From: Nocardia lijiangensis NBRC 108240
GTDB taxonomy: Bacteria > Actinomycetota > Actinomycetes > Mycobacteriales > Mycobacteriaceae
Direction of reading: 5' to 3'
Assembly: GCF_001613045.1 (NCBI RefSeq)
Contig: NZ_BDBP01000103.1
Coordinates: forward strand, 1 to 35,224
DNA length: 35,224 nt
Below, in pieces: positions 12,001 to 17,201 of this stretch. Below the pieces are notes generated by a model that saw only the letters and a program-made list of their open reading frames with translations, had not been told where the DNA came from and searched no databases. The first letter of the stretch is position 1, and each line of letters opens with the position of its first letter. The translations under genes were made by a program, and so were the position numbers.

Positions 12001-12615
12001 GGCGGACCGCTCGCGCACGCCGTTGCCGTCGAACTCCAGCACCGCGGCGCGACGGTATCGGCGCTGGTCATCATCGACGGTCGCGCCGACGTGGAACCCG
12101 AGAGCGCCACGGAGATGCCGCCGCCGGAGGCTTTGCTCGCCGAGTTCGGCGGCATCGATCCGGACCTGCTCGCCGGAGATCAGCCGCTGGCCGAGCGCGC
12201 CGCCGAACTTCTGCGCGGTGGTGAGAACGCCTTGGGCGCTGGGTCGAATGGCGCCCTTGGCGCTGGGCCGGACGGCGCCCTTGGCGCTGGGCCGGACGGC
12301 GCCCTTGGCGCGGTGGCCGCAGGCGCTCTCGGCGCGCTCGACGCCGCGGCCCTGGAACGCCTCCACCTCGACTACCAGCAACTGGTCCGGCAGGCGGCCG
12401 AGTACCGGCCCGGTGTGTTCGACGGTGACGTGCTGTTCTTCAGCAGCACCAGCTCCCGGCCGGGCTACGGGCCCAACGTGGATACCTGGCGGCCGTATGT
12501 CGGCGGCGCGATCCTCGATCATCAGACCGGTCACGAACACAACCGGCTGACCAGGCCAGAGGCCCTCGCGGTGATCGGCCCGATCCTGGCCGAGTACCTG
12601 AGGGAGCGCGGCTGA
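1..12615 (+). CDS. Non-ribosomal peptide synthetase, 5'-truncated by the window edge: A-T-E / C-A-T / C-A-T / C-T-TE
   Basis: Multimodular NRPS that activates amino acids as adenylates, carries them on phosphopantetheine arms and releases a peptide. The frame is open from base 1, so the start lies upstream. A1 has TSGSTG at 382-399 and the A10 lysine at 1414. T1 has its GGDS serine at 1570. The E domain (about 1735-3060) has HHLAVDAVSW at 2107-2136, so residue 1 is predicted to be D-configured. C1 (about 3157-4440) has HHLVLDG at 3538-3558. A2 has TSGSTG at 4930 and Lys at 5911; T2 Ser is at 6067. C2 has HHISADG at 6622-6642. A3 has TSGSTG at 8119 and Lys at 9757, and is split by a repeat insert at 9001-9642. 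T3 (GGNS) Ser is at 9916. C3 has HHIASDG at 10468-10488. T4 (GGTS) Ser is at 11590. The type I TE has GYSAG with Ser at 11995. The last module has no A domain. Binding-pocket residues, read by alignment to GrsA, are DALCSGSVA, DALIVGSVA and DALAIGDIW. The Asp235 equivalent fits alpha-amino acids; I do not assign substrates or a product. Confidence 0.97.
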   Translation, partial: AERGAGPDDAVLVALPRSVESVLAFWGVVRSGAAYLPVGTGNPAERVAKMAAECGARLGITTRDLASRLPDSVEWIYIDTDAPVLDALASSADGSRPTVDETAAEGDSTGFRPHGEVRLDHTAYVVFTSGSTGVPKGVVVTHAGIAGLAAAVREAYRPEVGSRVLHCLNPSFDASLLELLIAFGTGATMVIGRGESMAGAELTSAVADFGITQVCSTPAVLATLPEGALDGVVAVSTGGEICPPELVARFGPGRRLVNSYGPSETTVAATFTEPMDPQRPSGIGRPVPGARLMVLDRRLRPVPIGTPGELYIGGPGVARGYAGRQGLTADRLVADPFGPRGTRMYRTGDLVCWRSAEPFDDAVRASSDGVVLEYLGRSDFQVKLRGMRVEPGEVDAVLDSHPEVEIAVTVVRTGASGRAMLASYVVPVHRDSQPTELDVPRLREFCMRRLPGHMVPGTITVLDALPLTSNGKVDRRALPEPAVEAAPRTAATEVEGALCALFAEVLGVPAVGADVSFFALGGDSILSIQLVARGRAAGLVFSARDVFEHPTPAALASVVTAPGERAVLDELPGGGVGFLPRTPIVDWLLEQPGWQRFSQSMVLALPAGLSEPELARTLGAVLDRHDMLRARVVRGGMEVAPPGTIAPETVLVRVPCPDIDSAGTESVIEAAAARLAPDAGVMVAATWLDPGPDGAGRLVLVIHHLAVDAVSWRILIADLISAWAQAHADETPELPSVGTSMRTWAHALTTAATTEPWTAEAGYWSAVLATPDPPLGRRALDPAVDTGDTLDRLELSLPAATTATLLDRLPVTYRCGMEEALLATLASALAAHRAEPSPTLVMLERHGRDEAAIPGADLSRTVGWFTSQFPVRLDIGDAGPLDALAAVKEQLRAVPRGGIGFGLLRHSNPQTAAVLGAAPHPQLGFNYLGQVAEGDADATENAVPWLPVSLAASLGGGGGAELPASAVLAVDAVVVDGPKGSALHAVWRYASAIVDSAEMEALAGKWISALEELASQVAEPDAGRLTPSDLPLVSVGQRQLDAWAARYPAMADVWPLAPLQQGLLFHSQLSAGRVDEYSVQAVFEFDGDVDIERLAAAATATVRGHEALRTAFVAGVDEPVQIVLADVEVPWRTVEVDPADFDAFAARELAAPFDPAHPPLVRFVCVRCGADDIRLLVTNHHLVLDGWSMPLLLAELLARYETGGDGTGFPPSVSYRNYLEWLTRRDRPAAMAAWSDALAGLPGPSLVTAGRTPLRTGSGKLDLELPLTPESGLALQRMAADQGVTLNTVVQCAWGMLLAELTGATDIVFGATVSGRPADLPGAERIVGMLVNTLPVRIALDPAEPVGDLLRRVQREQGALLDHHTVGLNEIQSATGLGVLFDTAIVYESYPVDAAALRSAAEHAALRVRDFRGRDGTHYPLSLAAHARDTLRLILSCATGFFDAAEADAIGARLVRMLDRMAADPAGKAAAVSGVERADVMCSRPQPMRLLPDLLRSGVRPGRVAVQSDTVALDSAELDARSNRLARKLIAAGAGPETRVLLALPRSVDWFVAVWAIAKSGAAFVPVDIDHPEDRLAALATDSAASLGVTTVEHRDRLPGTVSWLLLDDPALWAELPDHSDAPVTDADRLRPLRAEHPAYLIYTSGSTGTPKGVMVTHAGLGGLTVGTAARMRARPGDRVLLSMNPNFDAATLVWLSTFYTGATLVVAPAAATAGDELTSVIVANEVTHVIAPPAVLATLSTASWNGVRTVVTGGEVCPPELTARVGAGRSMMNSYGPAEATVAATFSAALVPGEVASLGAPMPGFGLVVLDRWLRPAPVGTIGELYLMGPGLARGYQGRAGLTAARFVPTPFGAPGDRMYRTGDLVRRVSRNSLEYLGRNDSQVKLHGIRVEPGEVDAVLRAVPGVAMAVTVPRRGPTGDLALAAYVAPAAGAELDAARLRDQLVRRLPRHLVPAAVTVLDVLPVTGNGKVDVRALPEPESVAVEYVAPIGVERVVAEVFGAVLDRPGVGAFDDFFALGGDSLSATRVTARLGAALDIQVPVRLLFEAPTVRALAARLPAAGDGARPSIGPRSGPRPERIPLAPAQQRMWFVNQYDPASGAYNIPAVLRLRGDLNIAALRSALSDMLARHEALRTVYPARDGVGYQVVLPPDALELDPEPTAIAADELPAAVADCVTTGFDVAAEVPLRLRLFRVAADEHVLVVVVHHISADGFSMGPLARDVLAAYAARSHGAVPDWTELPVQYADYTLWQRERLGSSDDPASMLTGQLDYWTTTLSGLPDRLELPADRPRPAIPSLRAGTVLRTVDAEVAAALDELGRANQSSLFMVLHATLAALFARLSGTPDIAIGTPVAGRGAAELDDVVGMFVNTVVLRTEIDPATSFAELLGRTRRTDLDAFAHADIPFESLVDVLDPARSAARHPLVQVMLVFQNLAPVELTLPDLHVAAVELEQQSLRFDLSVTVAPDETSGLTVRFGYATDLFDHDTVDRLADRWLRLLRAVVADPEAPVGDVDLLDPEERTALAIPACPLMAEPIVLSRLLADAAEANPDGVAVIDGVTRLTYRELDEHANRLARVLIGAGAGPEGLVAIAIRRSLDAVLAVWAVAKTGAAFVPIDPAYPAERITQILDDSGARLGVTVREVAPSLPGSGFDDSAQTSGEPPVHWLALDDPGTTDLVSSTAGAPIAATERTAPVRWQNPAYVIFTSGSTGRPKGVVVTHEGLANLTVAQRDRMRITADSRVLAVASPSFDAAVLELLMAVGAGATLVIAGPTAYGGPELGELLARERVSHIALTPSALGSVDAAALGPEPALRAIITGGEPCPPELVEQWAAPDRLHFNDYGPTEATIWATGSQPLRPGDEITIGGPAPGLAVRVLDERLHPVPDGVVGELYLSGHALARGYHGRSALTASRFVADPYGTPGERMYRTGDLVRRRDGALDYLGRGDLQVKLRGLRIELGEIESALASDPAVHQAAVTVYTDPAVGELLVGYVVPHGVKPLDAAAHDGEALDAEARGADADGAEALDADARQAEGHGVEAREAKAPETGALGTEARAAKPLDAEVRDAHAFGVETREAEAVDAGAREAEALDTEAREVGVRKAEAGEREAEAVDAEVLDAEAHGVDAHEAKAVDAGAREAEALGREALEAWTLGVEALEAKALDVGALEAGTHMAEAEAEAHDAETVDAAAREAEVVEAAARDVEARDAEPSKVAAIDLEALKTSLAQRLPSYMVPSALVVLDALPRTANGKLDRRALPAPDIRAGRFREPNSPTERVVAETFGELLGVARVGLDDNFFALGGNSLIATRIAARLGAALDTRVPVRMVFDAPTVAELAVAVRTAAAAPGPRPGPRHRPARVPLSAAQRRMWFLNRYDPASPAHNVPIAVEVEGELDPAILQRALMDVLARHEALRTVYPVDADGEPYQDVRGLADAYVPVRISDADPDTVPSRVAAAIAKGFDLTVELPIRVSLLRLGPGRTVLVVVMHHIASDGWSLAPLTRDVMVAFATRRAGAAPQWSPLPLQYADYALWQHELLGADDDPDSVAHRQLEYWRGALDGLPDVSTLPSDHPRPTVSTHRAGTVDFHVDAAVQQRIRQLCRWHGVSIFMVAHAALAVLLGRLSEEQDVAIGSVIAGRGDGELDELVGMFVNTLVLRSRVRPEDPFETLLTATKDSDLDAFGNADLPFERLVELLAPARSTAHHPLFQVLLVFQNFEREPGGLPDLDVRPLEMPTVGAKFDLEWMLAEHFDEEGAPAGMRGTLTFALDLFEQSTAQTFADRYVEVLDAVTANPGLLLGELDVTAPPGTVVYEPPPNLTQPHTDLPYRPPVTRTEQAVVSAFETVLDADRVGLDDNFFELGGTSMVAIRLVTELRERLGETVPVQWMFSDPTPGALAQRIVEQREAGPGGVDPALLPLLPMRPSGSGPALFCVHPAIGLAWGYAGLVRHLDPGHPVYGLQSPGVAAEQPDMSLTERAARYADEMQAVQPDGPYRLLGYSAGGPLAHAVAVELQHRGATVSALVIIDGRADVEPESATEMPPPEALLAEFGGIDPDLLAGDQPLAERAAELLRGGENALGAGSNGALGAGPDGALGAGPDGALGAVAAGALGALDAAALERLHLDYQQLVRQAAEYRPGVFDGDVLFFSSTSSRPGYGPNVDTWRPYVGGAILDHQTGHEHNRLTRPEALAVIGPILAEYLRERG
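9001..9642 (+). repeat. In-frame 15-bp (pentapeptide) tandem repeat inserted in the third adenylation domain
   Basis: About 214 codons made almost wholly of five-residue units with rough consensus [E/K/G/D]-A-[L/R/V]-[D/E/G]-A, for example EALDA, EAREA and GAREA. A higher-order unit beginning GVEAxEAKAxD recurs at 9112, 9217, 9373 and 9463. The spacings are 105, 156 and 90 bases: multiples of 15, except for one two-codon slip near 9319-9339. The insert sits between the strand ending LLVGYVVP (after motif A8) and the A9 motif LPSYMVP, in the C-terminal subdomain of A3. A1 and A2 have only a short loop there. The coding strand is unusually G-rich and uses GAG, GCG, GAT and GGG more than flanking sequence, which prefers C-ending codons. 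It does not match the canonical pentapeptide-repeat pattern A(D/N)LXX. A charged Ala-rich helical or disordered segment is my inference. Confidence 0.93.
12229..12348 (+). repeat. 24-bp in-frame tandem repeat in the thioesterase domain
   Basis: Five consecutive 24-bp units encode octapeptides of the type ALGAGPDG. Units 12253-12276 and 12277-12300 are identical. Units 12229-12252, 12301-12324 and 12325-12348 are progressively diverged. The repeat lies after the nucleophile motif GYSAG and after the segment ending AAELLRGG, and before the segment containing the C-terminal histidines at 12532-12540. That is where type I thioesterases carry the mobile lid over the active site. The placement is inferred from family architecture. 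Confidence 0.9.
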
Positions 12616-12637
12616 CTTCGATCGCCGGGGTTACGTC

Positions 12638-12922
12638 TCAGGCCACCAGGGTCGCGTACTCGCCGTGATCAGCGATGTACTTCTCGACGTACCAGCACGT
12701 CGGCACCACGGAGAAGCCGGTGTCCCTGGAGTCCTGGAGCGCGTACTCGACCACCTTGGCCGCGATGCCCTGCCCGCGGTACTCCGGGAAGGTCATGGTG
12801 TGGTGGAAGTCGCGGACCTTGGCGTCCTCGCGCTCGGCGTAGTCGGCGTAGCCGGCCAGGGTGTCGTCGACGTAGATCTCGAATCGGGTGTCGGCGGCGT
12901 TGTGCTCGAGTCTGGTGGACAT
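12638..12922 (-). CDS. Small GCN5-related N-acetyltransferase (Acetyltransf_CG/YjdJ type)
   Basis: A 94-residue single-domain GNAT-like protein. It shows the acetyl-CoA-binding segment TFPEYRGQGIA (R-G-Q-G-I-A) and the C-terminal pattern VVPTCWYVEKYI followed by HGEY, both typical of the small GCN5-related family PF14542. Members of this family are short compared with normal GNATs and mostly have no known substrate. I chose the ATG at 12922 because GAAGGAG lies 11 bases upstream, although the frame stays open further upstream. It is the last of three minus-strand genes with gaps of about 40 bases (FAD oxidase, DUF2510 protein, this one) and converges on the NRPS gene, whose stop is 22 bases away. 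The small-GNAT assignment is solid; the acceptor is unknown. Confidence 0.88.
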   Translation of the reverse strand: MSTRLEHNAADTRFEIYVDDTLAGYADYAEREDAKVRDFHHTMTFPEYRGQGIAAKVVEYALQDSRDTGFSVVPTCWYVEKYIADHGEYATLVA

Positions 12923-12965
12923 GTAACTGCCAACTCCTTCGTGCGAGGGAATGTTCCGGATTTCG

Positions 12966-13169
12966 TCAGGGACGGGGTTGCGTGGCGGCGGACCAGTCGC
13001 GGCCGTCGTGATAGCGGAGCAGCCGTGCGTCGGACGGGTCGGGGTACCAGCCGGGCGCGAACGATGTGCGTGACCTTCCGCCGGATCGAACGACGAAGAC
13101 GACGATCCCGCCGACCGCCGCGAGCACGGCAACGACGAGCACGAGGATCAGGGTGGCCGCGGACAGCAT
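12966..13169 (-). CDS. DUF2510 single-pass membrane protein
   Basis: A 67-residue protein. Residues 1-28 form one hydrophobic membrane helix (LSAATLILVLVVAVLAAV and following). After a basic linker comes the motif GWYPDP with RYHDGRDW, the signature of DUF2510, a short aromatic domain common in actinobacterial membrane proteins. The N-terminal anchor probably leaves the basic linker and DUF2510 segment in the cytoplasm by the positive-inside rule. It lies 36 bases after the FAD oxidase stop and 43 bases before the GNAT start on the same strand, so cotranscription is possible. No specific function is known for such stand-alone proteins. Confidence 0.85.
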   Translation of the reverse strand: MLSAATLILVLVVAVLAAVGGIVVFVVRSGGRSRTSFAPGWYPDPSDARLLRYHDGRDWSAATQPRP

Positions 13170-13205
13170 GCGCCGAGTGTATAAGCCGGGTGCACGAGTT
13201 CCGCG

Positions 13206-14564
13206 TCAGAGGATCGCGCCCGGGTTCAGGATGCCGTGCGGGTCGAGCGCGTCTTTGATCCGCCTGGTCAACGCCATCACGTCCGGGCCGAGTTGGTCGG
13301 GCAGCCAGGCCTTCTTGAGCCTGCCGACGCCGTGTTCGCCGGTGATGGTGCCGCCGAGGGCGATGGCCAGGTCCATGATCTCGCCGAAGGCGAGGTGGGC
13401 GCGGGCGGTGTTGTCGGCGTCGGCCGGGTCGTGCACGATCAGCGGGTGGGTGTTGCCGTCGCCCGCGTGCGCGATCACCGAGACGGTCACGTCGTTGCGT
13501 TCGGCGATGGCGGCGATGCCGGTGACCAGATCGCCGAGGCGCGGCAGCGGCACCCCGACGTCCTCGAGCAACAGCGATCCCAGCTTCTCGACCGCCGGAA
13601 TCGCGAACCGCCGCGCCGCGGTGAAGGCCTCACCCTCCTCGGCGTCCTCGGTGTGGAAAACCTCGGTGGCGCCTGCCTTTTCGCAGGCCTCGACGATGAT
13701 CTCGGCCTCGCGCGCGGCGAATTTCCCCGGCGCGTCGGACCGGGCGACCAGCAGTGCGGCGGCCCCGCGGTCCAAGCCCATCCGCATCTCGTCTTCGACG
13801 GCGTTGATGGCGATCGTGTCCATGAACTCGAGCATGGACGGCCGCAGTGTGCCGGTGATGCCGAGGATGGCTTCGGTGGCGGCGGTGAGCGAGGCGAAAC
13901 TCGCGACCACCGTGCTCTGCGGTGGCTGCGCGGGCAGCAGCCGGAGGGTGAGTTCGGTGATGACGCCGAGCGTGCCTTCGCTGCCGACGAACAACTTGGT
14001 GAGCGAGAGCCCGGCGGAATCCTTCAGCCGCGGCCCGCCGAGCCGCACCGGAGTCCCGTCGGCGAGCACCACTTCCATGCCGAGTACGTAATCGGTGGTG
14101 ACGCCGTACTTCACGCAGCACAGCCCGCCCGCGTTGGTGGCCGCGTTGCCGCCGATCGAGCACATCTCGAACGACGAGGGATCCGGCGGATACCAGAGCC
14201 CGTGCTCGGCGACCGCCCGCTTGACCTCCGCGTTCAGCAGACCCGGCTGAACGACCGCGGTCCGCGTGACCGGGTCGACGGTGATCGCGCGCATCCGCTC
14301 GGTGCTGAGGACGATGCCCGCGTCCACCGCGGTCGCGCCGCCCGACAGGCCGGACCCCGCGCCCCGCGGGACCACCGGCACCCGGTGCGCGTCCGCCCAG
14401 CGCAGGGTCGCGGCGACATCCTCGGTCGTGGTGGCGCGGACGACGGCCGCGGGCATGCCCGCGTCAGGATCGCGCGCCCAGTCCTGCCGGTAACCGGTCA
14501 GCACATCGAGGTCGGTGAGCACCGCGCCCTCGGGCAGCGCGGCGACGAGTTCATGCAGGTCCAC
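13206..14564 (-). CDS. FAD-linked oxidase, glycolate oxidase/D-lactate dehydrogenase GlcD type
   Basis: A flavoprotein of about 452 residues in the vanillyl-alcohol-oxidase/PCMH family, expected to oxidise a 2-hydroxy acid such as glycolate or D-lactate in the cytoplasm or at the membrane. The N-terminal FAD-binding domain contains PRGAGSGLSGGATA, the pyrophosphate-binding loop, and later IGGNAATNAGGLCCVKYG. The C-terminal FAD-oxidase domain has HAGDGNTHPL and ends with GEHGVGRLKKAWL, the GlcD-type hallmark. The length fits GlcD. The frame extends to 14756, but the protein similarity begins near DLHELVAALPEG, so I place the start at the GTG at 14564. A GTG at 14576 is the alternative, and neither has a clear ribosome-binding site. 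No GlcE or GlcF partner is nearby, so it may be a single-subunit dehydrogenase. The exact substrate cannot be told. Confidence 0.9.
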   Translation of the reverse strand: MDLHELVAALPEGAVLTDLDVLTGYRQDWARDPDAGMPAAVVRATTTEDVAATLRWADAHRVPVVPRGAGSGLSGGATAVDAGIVLSTERMRAITVDPVTRTAVVQPGLLNAEVKRAVAEHGLWYPPDPSSFEMCSIGGNAATNAGGLCCVKYGVTTDYVLGMEVVLADGTPVRLGGPRLKDSAGLSLTKLFVGSEGTLGVITELTLRLLPAQPPQSTVVASFASLTAATEAILGITGTLRPSMLEFMDTIAINAVEDEMRMGLDRGAAALLVARSDAPGKFAAREAEIIVEACEKAGATEVFHTEDAEEGEAFTAARRFAIPAVEKLGSLLLEDVGVPLPRLGDLVTGIAAIAERNDVTVSVIAHAGDGNTHPLIVHDPADADNTARAHLAFGEIMDLAIALGGTITGEHGVGRLKKAWLPDQLGPDVMALTRRIKDALDPHGILNPGAIL

Positions 14565-14754
14565 GCCTGTCCACACTATGCCGTTTCGGGCGACTGGTAC
14601 GCCCGGACTGGCAATTCGCGGCGCGTCGGGCAAGAATCGCGGGTGCAGGGGCTCGCCGTGCGCGGATCGGCCGTCGTCGTGACGGGGGACGCGGACGGCC
14701 GACGGATCGTTCGACCATTCGGGGGACCTGCCACATAATCGGAGGGTTGACGGC

Positions 14755-15066
14755 ATGCGGGTCGAATCACCGGACTACCGCGAACTCATCGGTGCGCTGT
14801 TCGCCGACGAGTTCGCCGACGGCGCCGTCGATCTGGAGGCGCTGCGGAGAATCCACGCGGGTGAGTTCGATGGCTGGCTCAGCGCCCTCGACCGGTCCGG
14901 GCTGTTCGGCAAGCAAGCGCTGGCGACGGTCGAAGAGCAGTGGGGCCGCGACCCGCGGATCCTGCTGGACGCGCTGCTCGCCGACGCCGACGATGTCACC
15001 CGCCGCCGCTGGCTGATGGCGTGGTCGGGACTGGACCGCCCGGAGCCGTTGGGCCAGATCGGCTGA
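14755..15066 (+). CDS. Hypothetical protein, acidic, about 103 residues
   Basis: Small acidic soluble protein with no membrane segment, signal peptide or cysteine. It looks mostly helical (ELIGALFADEFADG, then LEALRRIHAGEFDGW and LLDALLADADDV) and is rich in Asp, Leu, Ala and Trp. I recognise no family. The start is supported by GGAGG nine bases before the ATG. It is transcribed divergently from the FAD oxidase across about 190 bases and is followed after 65 bases by the GtrA-like gene on the same strand. Coding is believable from the ribosome-binding site and codon pattern; the function is unknown. Confidence 0.75.
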   Translation: MRVESPDYRELIGALFADEFADGAVDLEALRRIHAGEFDGWLSALDRSGLFGKQALATVEEQWGRDPRILLDALLADADDVTRRRWLMAWSGLDRPEPLGQIG

Positions 15067-15131
15067 TCCGAGATCCCGCCGGTTTGCCAACAGCTCACCT
15101 GGCGGTCACCTGCCGCTGCCATGCTGGCCGC

Positions 15132-15632
15132 GTGCACGACCTGGCCGTCACCGCCGACTCCCTTGCCGACCGGTTCACCCGATGGTGCGAGTCGGTCGTC
15201 GCGCGGCTGCCGTGGGGTCTGGACCGCATCGTCCCGGCGACCTTCCTCGGTTTCGCACTGATCAACAGCTTCACCTTCGGCGTCGACCTGGTACTGCTGA
15301 CGATGTTCCACGGCTGGTGGAACTGGCCGGTGCCGGTCTCGATCACGCTGGCCTACATCTGCGCGTTCGGACTGGCCTTCGTGCTCAACCGCACCTTCAA
15401 CTTCCACTCGCACGCCCCCGTCGGCAGGCAGGCCGCGGTGTACGTCGTGGTCGTCATCGTCAACTACCTGGCCTTCATCCTCGGCGTCGGCGGCGGACTG
15501 ACCGCCCTCGGCCTCGAATACCACCTGGCCCGGCTGCTCGCAGGCGCCTGCGAGGCGCTCTATATGTACAGCACCATGCGCTGGATCGTCTTCCGGAAAC
15601 GCTCCACCCCCACGCCCGCTCGCGCGGTCTGA
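15132..15632 (+). CDS. GtrA-like polytopic membrane protein
   Basis: A 166-residue protein with four predicted membrane helices (around ATFLGFALINSFTFGVDLVLL, SITLAYICAFGLAFVLN, AAVYVVVVIVNYLAFILGV and LLAGACEALYMYS). Its FLGFALINSFTFGVDL, FVLNRTFNF and C-terminal MRWIVFR patterns are those of the GtrA/DPMS family. GtrA proteins are thought to help flip or present polyprenyl-phosphate sugars for envelope glycan modification. In this group they can act in arabinogalactan or similar wall pathways, but no glycosyltransferase is adjacent here. I chose the GTG at 15132 because it gives a short soluble N-terminus; the frame is open further upstream through the preceding gene. Family assignment is good; the role is inferred. 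Confidence 0.85.
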   Translation: MHDLAVTADSLADRFTRWCESVVARLPWGLDRIVPATFLGFALINSFTFGVDLVLLTMFHGWWNWPVPVSITLAYICAFGLAFVLNRTFNFHSHAPVGRQAAVYVVVVIVNYLAFILGVGGGLTALGLEYHLARLLAGACEALYMYSTMRWIVFRKRSTPTPARAV

Positions 15633-15639
15633 TCGTTCC

Positions 15640-15700
15640 CACACACCGTCCGCGCTTCGCACACAGCCGGTGCCTATGTGCCCGGTGAACGCGGTGTGTG
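15640..15700. terminator. Possible bidirectional hairpin between convergent genes
   Basis: The arms CACACACCG (15640-15648) and CGGTGTGTG (15692-15700) are perfectly complementary over nine bases. A smaller GCACA/TGTGC pairing lies inside the 43-base loop. The element sits between the stop of the GtrA-like gene (plus) and the stop of the S51 peptidase gene (minus), where a shared terminator would be expected. The large loop and lack of a U-tract make it weak. Confidence 0.3.
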
Positions 15701-15718
15701 CCAAGCGCTGAGAAGCGG

Positions 15719-16357
15719 TCAGCGGAAGAGTTCGATGTGGTTGTTGTCGATGATGATTGCCTCGGCGTCGGTGAGGGCCCAGTGGGGGGTGCCGGTCGCG
15801 CGGTATTCGGCGGCCAGTCGGTTGCCGAGGCCCTCCGGGTCGGTGGGGGAGTCGATGTGGGGGACGATTCTGCGATCGACCAAACCCAGTCCGTCCCAGC
15901 GTGGTTCGACACCGCAGGTCGGTTCCACCTCGGCGGGATCGTCCATCGATTCCAGGCCGTGCAGGTCCGGGGTGAGCAGGCAGGCGCCCGCGCTGTATCC
16001 GGCGTAGACCAGCGCGTCGGCGGCGAGCAGCCGGGTCAGCGCGAGATCGGCTCCGCTGCGGGCGAATTGGGCGCGCAGCACGAAGGTGTTGCCGCCGCGC
16101 ACCCAGAGCAGCGGGAACTCGGCGAGCCGCCGCTCCAGTTCCGTTGCGCGCCCGACGTAGTCGCGCAGATCCAGTACCTCCGGTGTGTATCCGAGCTTGC
16201 GCAGCGGCACCAGGTCGCTGATCACCGCCGACGACCACGCCGTGGGCCAGGCGTCACATGCGTTGGGAATCACGGCGACCCGGCCCGGCGCACCGACGAG
16301 CGCGGCGAGCCGATCCTGATGGTTGCCGAACCGGTAGCTGGAAAGGAACAGTCGCAC
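15719..16357 (-). CDS. Peptidase S51-family protein (peptidase E-like)
   Basis: A 212-residue cytoplasmic protein with the class I glutamine-amidotransferase-like fold of family S51, which includes aspartyl dipeptidase (PepE) and cyanophycinase. Evidence: the start RLFLSSYRFGN, the segment LLWVRGGNTFVLR, and the nucleophile elbow AGYSAGA with Ser122, followed by a conserved histidine in IVPHIDSP. Family members cleave Asp-X dipeptides or related bonds. The length fits PepE. The ATG at 16357 is only four bases after the stop of the MDMPI-fold gene, so the two are almost certainly one transcript and probably translationally coupled. Substrate is not determined; a GAT-like protein of other function is possible. 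Confidence 0.87.
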   Translation of the reverse strand: MRLFLSSYRFGNHQDRLAALVGAPGRVAVIPNACDAWPTAWSSAVISDLVPLRKLGYTPEVLDLRDYVGRATELERRLAEFPLLWVRGGNTFVLRAQFARSGADLALTRLLAADALVYAGYSAGACLLTPDLHGLESMDDPAEVEPTCGVEPRWDGLGLVDRRIVPHIDSPTDPEGLGNRLAAEYRATGTPHWALTDAEAIIIDNNHIELFR

Positions 16358-16361
16358 CGGC

Positions 16362-17201
16362 TCAGAGGGTGAACGCCAGATTGCGGACCAAGCGGGCGCC
16401 GAGTTCTTCGTCGCCCGCGATGGCGATGTTGTCGAGGTGGTCGGCCGCGCTGCGACGGCCGCCGCCCAGCCGCACGAAAAGCCCTGAGTCCATGGTGATC
16501 TCGACGTCGGCGGGCCGGTCGAAGGCGTCCACGTAGGCGGCGCGCTCGTCGACCGCGATGCGCAGGGTCTGCGGCAGCGCTCCGGTCAGCACGAACGCGA
16601 TGCGGGATCCGGCGGGCGCCTTGCCGAGCTTGGCGACCACGCGGGGCATCGACCCGGCGAACTCGGCGAACGCCAGCTCCGCGCGCCTGCCGCTCTCGGT
16701 CACCCGGACGCCCAGCGCGTCGGCGATATCGAGCTCGTGCATCCAGCAGTCGAACAACCGCACCCGCATGAACCGGCCGTAGGGGACCTGGCCGATCGGG
16801 GAGATCGTCGGCGTCGTCCACTCGGCGTCGTCCATCTCGTTCAGCGCCTTGTGCCGCCGGTCCGTGACTTCGCGGTACAGCTCGAGCAGGCGCGCCCCCG
16901 GCAGCGGGCGCAGCCGGTCGACCCAGATCTCGTTGAGCACCGCGGTCTCGTTGCGGACGTGCGGCAGCGACCGGACGTCGATCTTCTCGCGCATCGGATC
17001 GTGCGGCGGCGGCTTCTCGCCGAGCAGGAACGATTCGGTGCCCACCACGTGCGCGACCACGTCGAACACGGTCCAGCCCGGCAGCTCCGAAGGGGTGCGC
17101 CAACGGTTTTCGTGCAGATCGGCGACCAGCGCTGCGATCGCCTCCCACTGCTCGGTCAGCAGCTCGGTCAGCTCGGCCCGCTCCGTCGTTGCCTCGGTCA
17201 T
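16362..17201 (-). CDS. Maleylpyruvate isomerase / DinB-fold metal-binding domain protein (TIGR03083 type)
   Basis: A 279-residue protein with an N-terminal four-helix DinB/MDMPI metal-binding domain (TELLTEQWEAIAALV, then LPGWTVFDVVAHVVGTESFLLGE and RLFDCWMHELDIADALG, which supply the histidines). A C-terminal MDMPI_C-like domain ends with GDEELGARLVRNLAFTL. Such proteins are mycothiol-dependent transferases or isomerases, or uncharacterised relatives; actinobacteria have many paralogues. Its start overlaps the stop of the HIT gene in an ATGA arrangement (17198-17201), and its stop is four bases before the S51 peptidase start, so it is the middle gene of an operon. Fold assignment is strong; the substrate is unknown, and true maleylpyruvate isomerase activity is doubtful because no aromatic-degradation genes adjoin it. 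Confidence 0.87.
   Translation of the reverse strand: MTEATTERAELTELLTEQWEAIAALVADLHENRWRTPSELPGWTVFDVVAHVVGTESFLLGEKPPPHDPMREKIDVRSLPHVRNETAVLNEIWVDRLRPLPGARLLELYREVTDRRHKALNEMDDAEWTTPTISPIGQVPYGRFMRVRLFDCWMHELDIADALGVRVTESGRRAELAFAEFAGSMPRVVAKLGKAPAGSRIAFVLTGALPQTLRIAVDERAAYVDAFDRPADVEITMDSGLFVRLGGGRRSAADHLDNIAIAGDEELGARLVRNLAFTL

Noticed and set aside
14711..14739. Promoter-like TCGACC-17-CATAAT ahead of the 103-residue hypothetical gene
   Set aside because: A start about seven bases after this -10 would leave the good GGAGG ribosome-binding site at 14741-14745 outside the transcript, so the two signals conflict.
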